A DNA stretch of 64,000 nt from assembly GCF_005217525.1 (NCBI RefSeq), contig NZ_PNXQ01000008.1, positions 205 through 64,204 of the forward strand, in the 5' to 3' direction. Below are positions 32,829 through 42,302 of the stretch, in pieces. The DNA comes from Paenibacillus terrae (lineage in GTDB: Bacteria > Bacillota > Bacilli > Paenibacillales > Paenibacillaceae). The position numbers and the translations under genes were made by a program. The first letter of the stretch is position 1. Every line of letters begins with the position of its first letter. The notes beneath the pieces are model-generated. The model made no database searches. It saw only the letters and a program-made list of their open reading frames with translations, and had not been told where the DNA came from.

Positions 32829-33027
32829 TAAATTCGTAAATGAGCATTTTGCAACAATCCCAAGAGCGATGTCAAATCAGCAATATAGAGATCGAAACAG
32901 TTTAGTTCGTCTATCTATTGTCCTTTCGAGCGTTGGGAATCGAATGATGCAAAATGCTGAAATAAACCACTTGTTAGTCTTAGAGGTACAACGGATTTTA
33001 TTTTCGCATTCAGAGAGGATGGTTTAG

Positions 33028-34542
<1,515 letters not shown>

Positions 34543-34557
34543 TCCTTTTTCTGCAAA

Positions 34558-34636
34558 AGGTACAGTCCCAGCTGTACCTGAAAAAGCCCGCATTCTCTCT
34601 TGTATGGGTATACAGGAGCAGCCATGCGGGCTCTTT
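34558..34636 (+). terminator. Two tandem hairpins after GH51
   Basis: AGGTACAG (34558-34565) pairs with CTGTACCT (34572-34579). Then AGCCCGCAT (34585-34593) pairs with ATGCGGGCT (34624-34632), followed by CTTT. The second is the likelier terminator. The remaining gap 34637-34961 has AT-rich sequence and a TATAAT at 34894-34899 that may serve the Hsp90 gene. Confidence 0.65.
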
Positions 34637-34961
34637 GCATAAAATGAGCCATTTGTCCCTCAGCAAATATAGCGATACTAGAACAGGCTGATTTTTAAAT
34701 AAAAATTATTCTAATTACTAAATTTAACTAAACGAAGATGTTACTTATTAACTATACTCTCATATTACATACATTTTTATGAAGTTAATTAGACCCAGTT
34801 CCAATCAGCCAAGGTGAAAAAAGACCCTATTATAGCGTTGTCAACGTATTGATATCTGAAATGCAGGGTGTGCAATCCGTCTGTAATCCACGTTATAATT
34901 CACAGGATGGTTTATTCAAAGCCAAGGATTGTCGTAGCATTTCCAGAAAGGAATGATCTGT

Positions 34962-36809
34962 ATGAGTCAAACGGACGAATATCGTTTTCAGGTGAACTTG
35001 AGCGGGATGATTGATATTTTGGCCAATCATTTATATAGCAGCCCACGCGTGTTTATACGCGAGGTACTGCAAAATGCAACAGACGCAATTACGGCTCGCA
35101 AGGAGCTAGGGGAGACTGCTGCTGAAAGTAAAGAGTTTGAAGGTAAAGTGACCGTGGAGTTATCTGGCTCCGGTGAACAACAGGTTTTGATGATTCAGGA
35201 TAACGGCATTGGACTGTCGGAAGAAGACATTCACCGCTTTCTGTCGATCATTGGCCAGTCTTCGAAGAAGGGGGCAGATTTACTGGCCTCGGAGACATCA
35301 TTTATCGGGCGATTTGGGATTGGCTTGCTATCTTGCTTTATGGTGAGCGACGAAATCGTGGTGCTGACGCGTTCAGTAAAGGAAGGCATCTCCATGGAAT
35401 GGAGAGGAAAACCGGATGGAACGTATACGATCCGTCGATTGGAGACTGAGCTGCCTGTAGGCACGCAAATGTATTTGCGCTGCAAGCCGGGGAGCGAGTT
35501 TTATTATGAGCCGGCGCAGGTGGAGGAGTCTCTATTTTATTATGGGGCGTTGCTGCCTTATCCGGTCATGCTGTCTGTAGACGGCGAGACCAAGCGCGTC
35601 AATCTTCCGTCTACCCGTTGGATGCAGGACCCGGAACAATTGCGCAGTCGTCGCGGTGAAGTGCTGGACTTGGGCTATCGCCTGATGGGTGAGCGCTTTG
35701 GCGATTTTATTCCACTGCGGACGGCATCGGGCAGAACAGGCGGGATTGCATTCATTTTGCCGCGTAGCATCAATCTCAACAGCAAACGGCTGCATCGGGT
35801 GTATCTGAAGCATATGCTGGTGTCCGACAAAGCGGAAAATGTATTGCCAGAGTGGGCCTTTTTCATTAAAAGTCTGATCTGGACAGATGAATTGCAGCCG
35901 ACGGCATCACGTGAGTATTTTTATGAAAATGAGCAGCTTGACGCTGTTCGTTCTGAACTGGGAACCTGTATTCGGCAAGAGCTGCTACGCATGGCGGAGT
36001 ATGAGCCAGACCGCTTGCAGCATTGGATTCGTTTGCATGAGCTTTCCATGAAGGCGCTAGCGGTGGAGGATGATGAATTTTTGCGGATTATGCACCGCTG
36101 GTTTTCCTTTGAAAGTACATTTGGGCGGCGGGAGCTGAGTGAACTGATCCGCGAGGCGGGCGGGCGTCCGCTCCATTACACATCGACGGTTGATGAGTAT
36201 CGCCAAATTACCCATGTGGCGGCGGCGCAATCCATGCTGGTGATCAATGGCGGCTATATTTACGATACGGAAATTTTGGAAAAGCTGCATTGGATCGACC
36301 CTGCCCTGCAAGCCGAGCGGCTTAGTCCCGAGGATGTATCTCTTTCATTTACCGGGCTAACGCAGGAAGAGCGCGAGCAGTATTACAGCGTGCTGCGCGT
36401 CATGGATGCTGCTTTGCAGCCGATGCGCTGCCGTACGGAATTGAAGCGTTTTGAGCCGGCGAGCTTGCCTGTGCTATATACCATTTCGCAGGATGCGCTA
36501 ACCTTGCGCTCGATGGAAAATACCGTTGAAGAAACAACTGCGCTTTTTTCCAATGTACTCGATAGTCTGAAAGCCGGGGTCCAGCAGAATGCGGGCTACT
36601 CGACCTTATATTTTAATCTGAACAATCCGGTGGTGGCGCGTATTTTTGAGGCTACCGATACACAGATGATTACGGCTGCAACGGAAATGATGTATGTGAA
36701 CGCACTTATGATGGGCCATTATCCGATGAATCGGAGTGAGTTGGGTCTGATGAATCGGAGTGTGCTGCATTTTATTAATTGGGGATTAGGGAACGGACAA
36801 AACACGTAA
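34962..36809 (+). CDS. Divergent Hsp90 family chaperone
   Basis: A 615-residue protein with the GHKL ATPase layout of Hsp90: N-box REVLQNATDAITAR, DNGIGLSEEDI, and the lid-end GRFGIGLLSCFMVSDEIVV. The middle domain keeps the catalytic-Arg region (LQPTASREYF), and the C-terminal part is much diverged. Classical HtpG has NASDALDKLR and GQFGVGFYSAFMV, so this is a separate Hsp90 branch. Start ATG 34962 has AAAGGA nine bases before; an ATG at 34953 directly abuts that site. It is followed 26 bp later by a helical-repeat gene, in an apparent two-gene operon. Client unknown. Confidence 0.9.
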   Translation: MSQTDEYRFQVNLSGMIDILANHLYSSPRVFIREVLQNATDAITARKELGETAAESKEFEGKVTVELSGSGEQQVLMIQDNGIGLSEEDIHRFLSIIGQSSKKGADLLASETSFIGRFGIGLLSCFMVSDEIVVLTRSVKEGISMEWRGKPDGTYTIRRLETELPVGTQMYLRCKPGSEFYYEPAQVEESLFYYGALLPYPVMLSVDGETKRVNLPSTRWMQDPEQLRSRRGEVLDLGYRLMGERFGDFIPLRTASGRTGGIAFILPRSINLNSKRLHRVYLKHMLVSDKAENVLPEWAFFIKSLIWTDELQPTASREYFYENEQLDAVRSELGTCIRQELLRMAEYEPDRLQHWIRLHELSMKALAVEDDEFLRIMHRWFSFESTFGRRELSELIREAGGRPLHYTSTVDEYRQITHVAAAQSMLVINGGYIYDTEILEKLHWIDPALQAERLSPEDVSLSFTGLTQEEREQYYSVLRVMDAALQPMRCRTELKRFEPASLPVLYTISQDALTLRSMENTVEETTALFSNVLDSLKAGVQQNAGYSTLYFNLNNPVVARIFEATDTQMITAATEMMYVNALMMGHYPMNRSELGLMNRSVLHFINWGLGNGQNT

Positions 36810-36835
36810 TTGCGTAATTACAGGAGGCTAGTCGA

Positions 36836-37897
36836 ATGGAAGATACGATATATGATTTGATGGAACAGGCGCAGGATCTGCCCGGAGGGGCGGCCAAGCT
36901 GGCGATTTTGGAGGAAGCGGCCCGCTTGGCGGATGCTTCCGGATTGAAGGAACTCGGCTACGAAGTCCGGGGAGAAATTGTGGACTGCGCTATTTTTAAT
37001 GGATATCCGTTAAAGGCGCTGATCGCTTTTTCGTGGCAACTGGGTCAATTTGATCAAAGCCCCGACGAATATGATGAGCAAGAGTTGCTGTGGACTTACA
37101 AATGGATTCTCGGCAAGGTATGCAGCTTTCCCAATATACCGAAAACCCAGGTGGAGGATCTTGTGGAGGATATGCGCAAACGTTATGCCGAATACGGGTA
37201 TAATGAGCGTCCATATCACTACTATAAGTTCCGTATCGCGATGGATATGGGGAGACTGGATGAGGCACGCCAGTATTTGGATACCTTCCGTACGATCGAA
37301 CGGGATAGCATGAGTGATTGTGAAGCCTGCGAGCAGAGCCAGATCGTGCGTTTTTACTATTTGACCGGAGAGGACGAGCAGGCGCTTGCCGTGGCCAAAC
37401 CGATTTTGTCGGGACGGATGACATGCGCGGAAGTACCGCATGTGACGCTCTCACAGGTGCTATTGCCGCTTTACCGTCAAGGGGAAGCAGACAAGGCGAA
37501 GGATCATCATCGTAATGGATATCGCCTGGTTCGGGATGACCGTGATTTTCTGAAAACCATAGCGGAGCATATCGAGTATTTGGCGGTTGCGGACCCGGTT
37601 AAGGGAATTGAAGTGGTAGAGCGTCATTTGCATATAGCGCTGGATTATGAGAGCGGGCTGGAGCAAATGTATTTTTACGCGGCAATGGTAGGTCTGCTGC
37701 AAAAGCTCGACGCTTCGGGTGATAGTAGATTGATCCGGCTGCCTGCTTCTTTGGAGTGGGGCAAAGAGGAGCGTACGCTGACAGAAATTATTGCGTATTT
37801 CAGACCACTGGCAGAGTCGGCGGCAGCAGCATTTGATCGACGGAACGGGAATATGTTTTATACCGATTGGATCGGGAAAATTGTTCAAACCGCGTAG
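36836..37897 (+). CDS. Helical-repeat (TPR-like) partner of Hsp90
   Basis: A 353-residue soluble protein made of antiparallel helices with TPR-like spacing (GGAAKLAILEEAARLADASG, YKFRIAMDMGRLDEARQYLDTF, YLTGEDEQALAVAKPIL, LLPLYRQGEADKAKDHH). A strong AGGAGG site precedes its ATG. It shares an operon with the divergent Hsp90. In eukaryotes TPR proteins are Hsp90 co-chaperones; a bacterial analogue is an attractive but unproven reading. There is no enzyme motif. Confidence 0.75.
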   Translation: MEDTIYDLMEQAQDLPGGAAKLAILEEAARLADASGLKELGYEVRGEIVDCAIFNGYPLKALIAFSWQLGQFDQSPDEYDEQELLWTYKWILGKVCSFPNIPKTQVEDLVEDMRKRYAEYGYNERPYHYYKFRIAMDMGRLDEARQYLDTFRTIERDSMSDCEACEQSQIVRFYYLTGEDEQALAVAKPILSGRMTCAEVPHVTLSQVLLPLYRQGEADKAKDHHRNGYRLVRDDRDFLKTIAEHIEYLAVADPVKGIEVVERHLHIALDYESGLEQMYFYAAMVGLLQKLDASGDSRLIRLPASLEWGKEERTLTEIIAYFRPLAESAAAAFDRRNGNMFYTDWIGKIVQTA

Positions 37898-37984
37898 AAG
37901 AAGAGGCTCTTGTGACAAATATTTATACAGCCCAAACAATGAGCGAGTATAATGTCCCTGTGAAATGACAGGAGGGGTTATGTA

Positions 37985-38731
37985 GTGACTGAAACCGAGA
38001 AAGTTATTAATTTTGCACATCGCGGTGCTTCGGGTGTATGCCCTGAAAATACGATGGCGGCGTTCCGTCACGCTTTGGAGCTGGGAGCAACCGGCATAGA
38101 AACGGATGTGCAGCGTACCCGGGATGGGCATTTGGTGCTCATTCACGATGAATCACTGGAACGCACGACAGGTTCCTCACTGGATGTACGCGATATTACG
38201 CTGGAAGAACTGAATGGGTTAGATGCAGGCGGCTGGTTTGATGAGAAATTCCGGGGCGAGCGGGTGCCGTTGCTGGATGAACTGCTGGAGCTGGCGAAGT
38301 CTTCGGATGCAGTCATTAATCTGGAATTGAAAAATAGCATTTACCTTTATCCCGGTATGGAGGAAGAGGTGATTGCCGCTGTACGACGTTTCGGTTTAGA
38401 GGAGCGGGTGATTATCTCCAGCTTCAATCATGAATCACTGGCGCTTTGTGCGCAATTGGCACCTGAGATCAAGACAGGAGCGCTGTATATTGAGATTATG
38501 GTTCGTCCGTCGGAGTATGCAAGACAATTCGGGGTAACAGCACTGCATGCTTACAAGCATTCCGTTACACCAGAAGGGGTATCTGAGGCACAGGCAGCGG
38601 GTATGGTCTACCATCCGTGGACAGTAAATGAGCCGGAAGAAATGCAGCGACTGCTGGAGGCCGGGGTGAGCGGCATCATCACGGACTACCCTGATCGGTT
38701 GGTGCACCTATTGGCTGTCCGCTCTTCCTAA
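37985..38731 (+). CDS. Glycerophosphodiester phosphodiesterase
   Basis: A 248-residue GDPD: FAHRGASGVCPENTMAAF supplies the catalytic His, ETDVQRTRDGHLVLIHDESLERTTG the metal ligands Glu/Asp and second His. Typical length, no signal peptide, so cytosolic: hydrolyses glycerophosphodiesters to glycerol 3-phosphate and alcohol. Start GTG 37985 with AGGAGGGG nine bases before. It has its own likely promoter (TATAAT 37948-37953) and a strong terminator. Confidence 0.95.
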   Translation: MTETEKVINFAHRGASGVCPENTMAAFRHALELGATGIETDVQRTRDGHLVLIHDESLERTTGSSLDVRDITLEELNGLDAGGWFDEKFRGERVPLLDELLELAKSSDAVINLELKNSIYLYPGMEEEVIAAVRRFGLEERVIISSFNHESLALCAQLAPEIKTGALYIEIMVRPSEYARQFGVTALHAYKHSVTPEGVSEAQAAGMVYHPWTVNEPEEMQRLLEAGVSGIITDYPDRLVHLLAVRSS

Positions 38732-38795
38732 GCCGAAGACATAGCAGAACTGCGACTAAGCTCTTTTGGATATGAATATGGCTATTTATGAAGCC

Positions 38796-38848
38796 AAAAG
38801 ACTCTCCTGTACGCACTCGTCTTTACGAGGCAAAGGAGAGTCTTTTTT
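38796..38848. terminator. Bidirectional terminator between convergent genes
   Basis: AAAAGACTCTCCT (38796-38808) pairs perfectly with AGGAGAGTCTTTT (38834-38846) and continues into T6. It separates the GDPD gene from the convergent methyltransferase. Confidence 0.88.
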
Positions 38849-38894
38849 GAGCTTGAGCCGAAGAACATATCATCACGATAATCTTGTTTCCTTT

Positions 38895-39722
38895 CTATTT
38901 GACGCCAAGCCGCATACGATAGCTGAACAGGATATCCAAGGTTCTGTCCTGAAAATGATCCTTTACGAGCTTCACAAAGCGGGCCAAATCTTCATCAAGC
39001 GCCCGATTGCCGAGTTTGAATAGCGTTTGTATACCGCCTTGACTAAGAACAAGCCCTATATAACGTGCTGCGTCGCACTGCTCACGGTTGTGAAAGACAA
39101 TTTCCCGGGTATAACGGAATTGTCCGCTGCGCTGTAGATTAGGCAAATGCTGTTCCTTGCTCCATTTATGGGCTTGCTGCTCTACAGGTGCTTCCCGATT
39201 GAGAATCTCGTCTGCTTTGGTGATCAACTGTACATAAGCTTGATCTATCTCCCATTGCAGCACCGGAGGCCAATCGCAGTCAAAGGCGGCGAATATCCCG
39301 CCTTGAGCCAAGACTCTGCCCGCTTCCCTGAGCGTGCTGTCGGGGTCCATCCAGTGAAAGGATTGAGAGCAGGTGATGACGTCTACAGTTCCATCCTCAA
39401 AGGGCAGATTGTTGGAGAACCCACTTTTGAAGGAAATGGTGTCTGCCGTTGTCGCTCCTGCTGTCTCCAGCTTACGCTGCGCTTTTCCTCTCATGTCTGG
39501 GTTGGGCTCGATGCCGACAATTTGACAGGCCACGTCTTTCCAAATGAAAGTCGAAAGCCCTGTTCCACAGCCAATATCAGCAACAAGCTCCACTTTTCGT
39601 TCCAGATAGCGGGAAATAATCTCGACAACGAGTGACGGTGCTTCCGGACGGTGTTGGTCGTAGTCATCGGCAAAGCCGTTGAAACGGTCTACATTACTTT
39701 GCAAATTCCCCTCAGGTATCAT
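38895..39722 (-). CDS. Class I SAM-dependent methyltransferase
   Basis: A 275-residue methyltransferase: glycine-rich motif I VADIGCGTGLST at about residues 44-55, the acidic loop GIEPNPDMR, and VDVITCSQSFHWMDPDSTLRE of the post-II region. A GGGAGG site precedes ATG 39722. It is a single gene bounded by terminator and the galU operon; the acceptor substrate cannot be read. Confidence 0.92.
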   Translation of the reverse strand: MIPEGNLQSNVDRFNGFADDYDQHRPEAPSLVVEIISRYLERKVELVADIGCGTGLSTFIWKDVACQIVGIEPNPDMRGKAQRKLETAGATTADTISFKSGFSNNLPFEDGTVDVITCSQSFHWMDPDSTLREAGRVLAQGGIFAAFDCDWPPVLQWEIDQAYVQLITKADEILNREAPVEQQAHKWSKEQHLPNLQRSGQFRYTREIVFHNREQCDAARYIGLVLSQGGIQTLFKLGNRALDEDLARFVKLVKDHFQDRTLDILFSYRMRLGVK

Positions 39723-39896
39723 ATGGACTTTTTCCTCCCTGATTTCGGCGGACAGCCGAGCATATTCCGATAGTGCTGTACTTTGACATTATACAGGTTT
39801 ATGTGTTTATACATCTACTCTTGTGGTTGCACAACATGGATCAGATATCAGAATATGCACAGGAGAAGGGGATAGGTGCAATTCTGTGTGCCTATT

Positions 39897-40772
39897 TTAT
39901 CGTGAAGCCAGCGCCCACTCGCGCATCATGGAGTCAAGCATTGGACGAAGATCCTCGCGCTGCATGCCCATGTGAAGCACAGCTTCCAGGTATCCTGCTT
40001 TATCACCGATATCATAACGCGTGCCTTCCAGCTCAAGCGCCAGCAGTTGATTCTGCAATGCCACCTGATGAAGGGCGTCAGTCAGTTGATATTCGCCGCC
40101 CGCACCAGTAGACATATGTTCCAATATGGAGAAAATGGAAGGCTCCAATACATATCGTCCAATGACTGCCTGCCGTGAAGGAGCGTCTGCTGGGGATGGC
40201 TTTTCAACAAGTCCGCCGACTTCGTGAATAAGACCGTTCTGGCGAGTGGAGTCAATAATGCCGTATTTACTTACATCCTGTTCTTCCACTGTGCGTACGC
40301 CGACCACTTGCTTGCCAGTCGCTTCGTAGACATCCATCATTTGACGAATTGCCGGGGTAGAGGAATTCATAATATCATCGCCTAGCAACACAGCGAATGG
40401 CTCATCACCAATAAACTGACGGGCACAACGTACCGCATGTCCCAAACCGAGGGGTTCTTTTTGGCGGATGTAGTGAATTACGGCTTTGCCCCCGATGCTT
40501 TGGACCTCGCGCAGAAGATCGTACTTGCCTTTGCTTTCCAGTGCTTGCTCCAGTTCTACCGACTTGTCAAAATGATCCTCGATGGCTTTTTTATTACGCC
40601 CAGTCACGATAATGATGCTTTCAACCCCGGATTTGATAGCCTCTTCGACAATATATTGAATAGCTGGCTTGTCGACAATCGGAAGCATCTCTTTAGGCAA
40701 AGCTTTCGTAGCAGGTAAAAAACGAGTTCCTAATCCAGCGGCTGGTATAACGGCTTTTGTAATTTTTCTCAT
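39897..40772 (-). CDS. galU: UTP-glucose-1-phosphate uridylyltransferase
   Basis: A 291-residue nucleotidyltransferase with the GalU/GtaB signature AAGLGTRFLPATKALPKEML at the N-terminus, VVGVRTVEEQDVSKYGIID and a normal length. It makes UDP-glucose from glucose 1-phosphate and UTP, the donor for envelope glycosylation. It overlaps the GtrA gene by ATGA and is the last gene of the operon GT39-GT2-GtrA-galU. It is a likely source of UDP-glucose for the GT2/GT39 pathway encoded upstream. Confidence 0.95.
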   Translation of the reverse strand: MRKITKAVIPAAGLGTRFLPATKALPKEMLPIVDKPAIQYIVEEAIKSGVESIIIVTGRNKKAIEDHFDKSVELEQALESKGKYDLLREVQSIGGKAVIHYIRQKEPLGLGHAVRCARQFIGDEPFAVLLGDDIMNSSTPAIRQMMDVYEATGKQVVGVRTVEEQDVSKYGIIDSTRQNGLIHEVGGLVEKPSPADAPSRQAVIGRYVLEPSIFSILEHMSTGAGGEYQLTDALHQVALQNQLLALELEGTRYDIGDKAGYLEAVLHMGMQREDLRPMLDSMMREWALASR

Positions 40773-41191
40773 AGAGATTCACTTTCCTTTCGGGGTGGGG
40801 AACCGAATACCCAATATCGGCTCCCGATATAATTGATGATCATTCCGGCTGCGGTGGCAATCAGCTTGCAAGCGGCAAGCGGCAGCTCGGTTCCACTGTG
40901 AAGCATTTGCAATAATAAGGAGGTCAGACCCAATACGATCAGGTTGATGACGATAAATCTAGGCAATTGACGTTTATGAGTATCGGGTTCTGGTTGTTTG
41001 TTGAATGTCCATTTGCTGTTCAAAATGTAACTGTTGGCTGTGCCGCAGCTGTATGAAATGATCTGCGACAACGCAACCTGAACTCCGGCCCAGGCCAGCA
41101 GCATGAAAATGATATAGTCTACGCCCGTATTCACCAGTCCTACCATGCCAAAACGGATCATAGGGAATAGCTGGGCCATGCGACTTTTCAA
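40769..41191 (-). CDS. GtrA family flippase-like membrane protein
   Basis: A 140-residue protein with four membrane helices and the GtrA motifs MIRFGMVGLVNTGVDYIIF and SYSCGTANSYILNSKWTF. GtrA proteins are thought to move undecaprenyl-phosphate-linked glucose across the membrane. It lies between the GT2 enzyme that would make the lipid-linked sugar and galU, so the operon is a coherent glucosyl-lipid module. Confidence 0.92.
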   Translation of the reverse strand: MKSRMAQLFPMIRFGMVGLVNTGVDYIIFMLLAWAGVQVALSQIISYSCGTANSYILNSKWTFNKQPEPDTHKRQLPRFIVINLIVLGLTSLLLQMLHSGTELPLAACKLIATAAGMIINYIGSRYWVFGSPPRKESESL

Positions 41192-41193
41192 GG

Positions 41194-42285
41194 TTATGCC
41201 CCGTGACCCGATTTGGGTCCGGTATATACAGCGCTGTTGCCGCGTACTGTGCGGCTGGCGGATATTAGGCTGTCACGGGAACCTTGCATATATAGGGATT
41301 CACGTTGTTCAGGGGCCTTCATGGCATGGGTCGGGCCGTTTTCGTATTGTCCACCCAGATGCTCACGGACAATGTAGAGTGGGCGGGCTTTGGTTTCGTC
41401 ATAAATCCGTCCAACATATTCACCCATAATACCGAGAATGACCAGGATCACTCCGTTAAAGATCAGGCTGATGCTAATCATGGACGACCAGCCCTTCATG
41501 ACATAGGAATCGGTGAAAAAGTTGAGGAATAATACGTACATCAGATACAGGAAGCCAGACATGGACAGGAGTGCGCCGATATAACCTGCCAGCTTGAGCG
41601 GTTTAATGGAAAAGGATGTGATTCCATCCAGACTGAGCTTGATCATGCGTTTGAGCGGATACTTGGTTTCACCTGCGAGCCGCTCATCGCGCTCATATTC
41701 AACAGCCGTCTGCTTGAAGCCGATCCAGCTAACGAGTCCACGGACAAACCGATTATTTTCCGGCAGCCGTTTCAATTCGTCTATTACCTTGCGATCCATC
41801 AGGCGGAAATCGCCGGTGTCTACCGGGATATTAATATCCGTTGATGCTTTCAATACGCGGTAGAAGAGACTGGCAGACCACTTTTTGAAGCGAGTTTCAC
41901 CATTGCGTTTCAGCCGTTTGGCGTAGACTACCTCATAGCCTTCCTTCCACTTGTTGGCCATCTCTACGATCAGCTCAGGCGGGTCCTGGAGGTCGGCGTC
42001 AATAACGACGACCGCCTCTCCCACCGCATAATCCATCCCGGCGGTAATCGCTAGCTGATGACCGAAATTACGGGAGAAATCAATCAATACGATGGTATCG
42101 TCTCTGAGACTAAATTCCTTGATCAACTGGACGCTGCGGTCCGAACTGCCGTCATTTACGAATATCAGCTCGTAGGGCTCGCCCATCGAGCCCATGACTT
42201 GTTTCAGCCGCCGATAGGTTTCGGTAATGACGGCTTCCTCGTTGTACATCGGAATAACTATGGAATAACGGATTTGCTCACTCAT
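41194..42285 (-). CDS. Polyprenyl-phosphate glycosyltransferase (GT2, GtrB/DPMS-like)
   Basis: A 363-residue GT2 enzyme: IVIPMYNEEAVITETYRRL, DDGSSD-like NDGSSDRSVQLI, VVIDADLQDPPELIVEM for the metal-binding DAD, and a C-terminal pair of membrane helices. Homologues transfer glucose to undecaprenyl phosphate. An extra hydrophilic tail (about 45 residues) follows the helices. It lies two bases from the GtrA start and is probably coupled; SD GGAGGA precedes ATG 42285. Confidence 0.93.
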   Translation of the reverse strand: MSEQIRYSIVIPMYNEEAVITETYRRLKQVMGSMGEPYELIFVNDGSSDRSVQLIKEFSLRDDTIVLIDFSRNFGHQLAITAGMDYAVGEAVVVIDADLQDPPELIVEMANKWKEGYEVVYAKRLKRNGETRFKKWSASLFYRVLKASTDINIPVDTGDFRLMDRKVIDELKRLPENNRFVRGLVSWIGFKQTAVEYERDERLAGETKYPLKRMIKLSLDGITSFSIKPLKLAGYIGALLSMSGFLYLMYVLFLNFFTDSYVMKGWSSMISISLIFNGVILVILGIMGEYVGRIYDETKARPLYIVREHLGGQYENGPTHAMKAPEQRESLYMQGSRDSLISASRTVRGNSAVYTGPKSGHGA

Positions 42286-42302
42286 TCGTAGTTCCTCCTT
42301 AT

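Noticed and set aside
32800-33027. 75-codon frame upstream of GH51
   Set aside because: Starts with TTG without a ribosome binding site in very AT-rich sequence and has no recognisable composition; its abutting GH51 is coincidental.
39773-40111. 112-codon frame
   Set aside because: Overlaps the galU gene on the opposite strand, no binding site.
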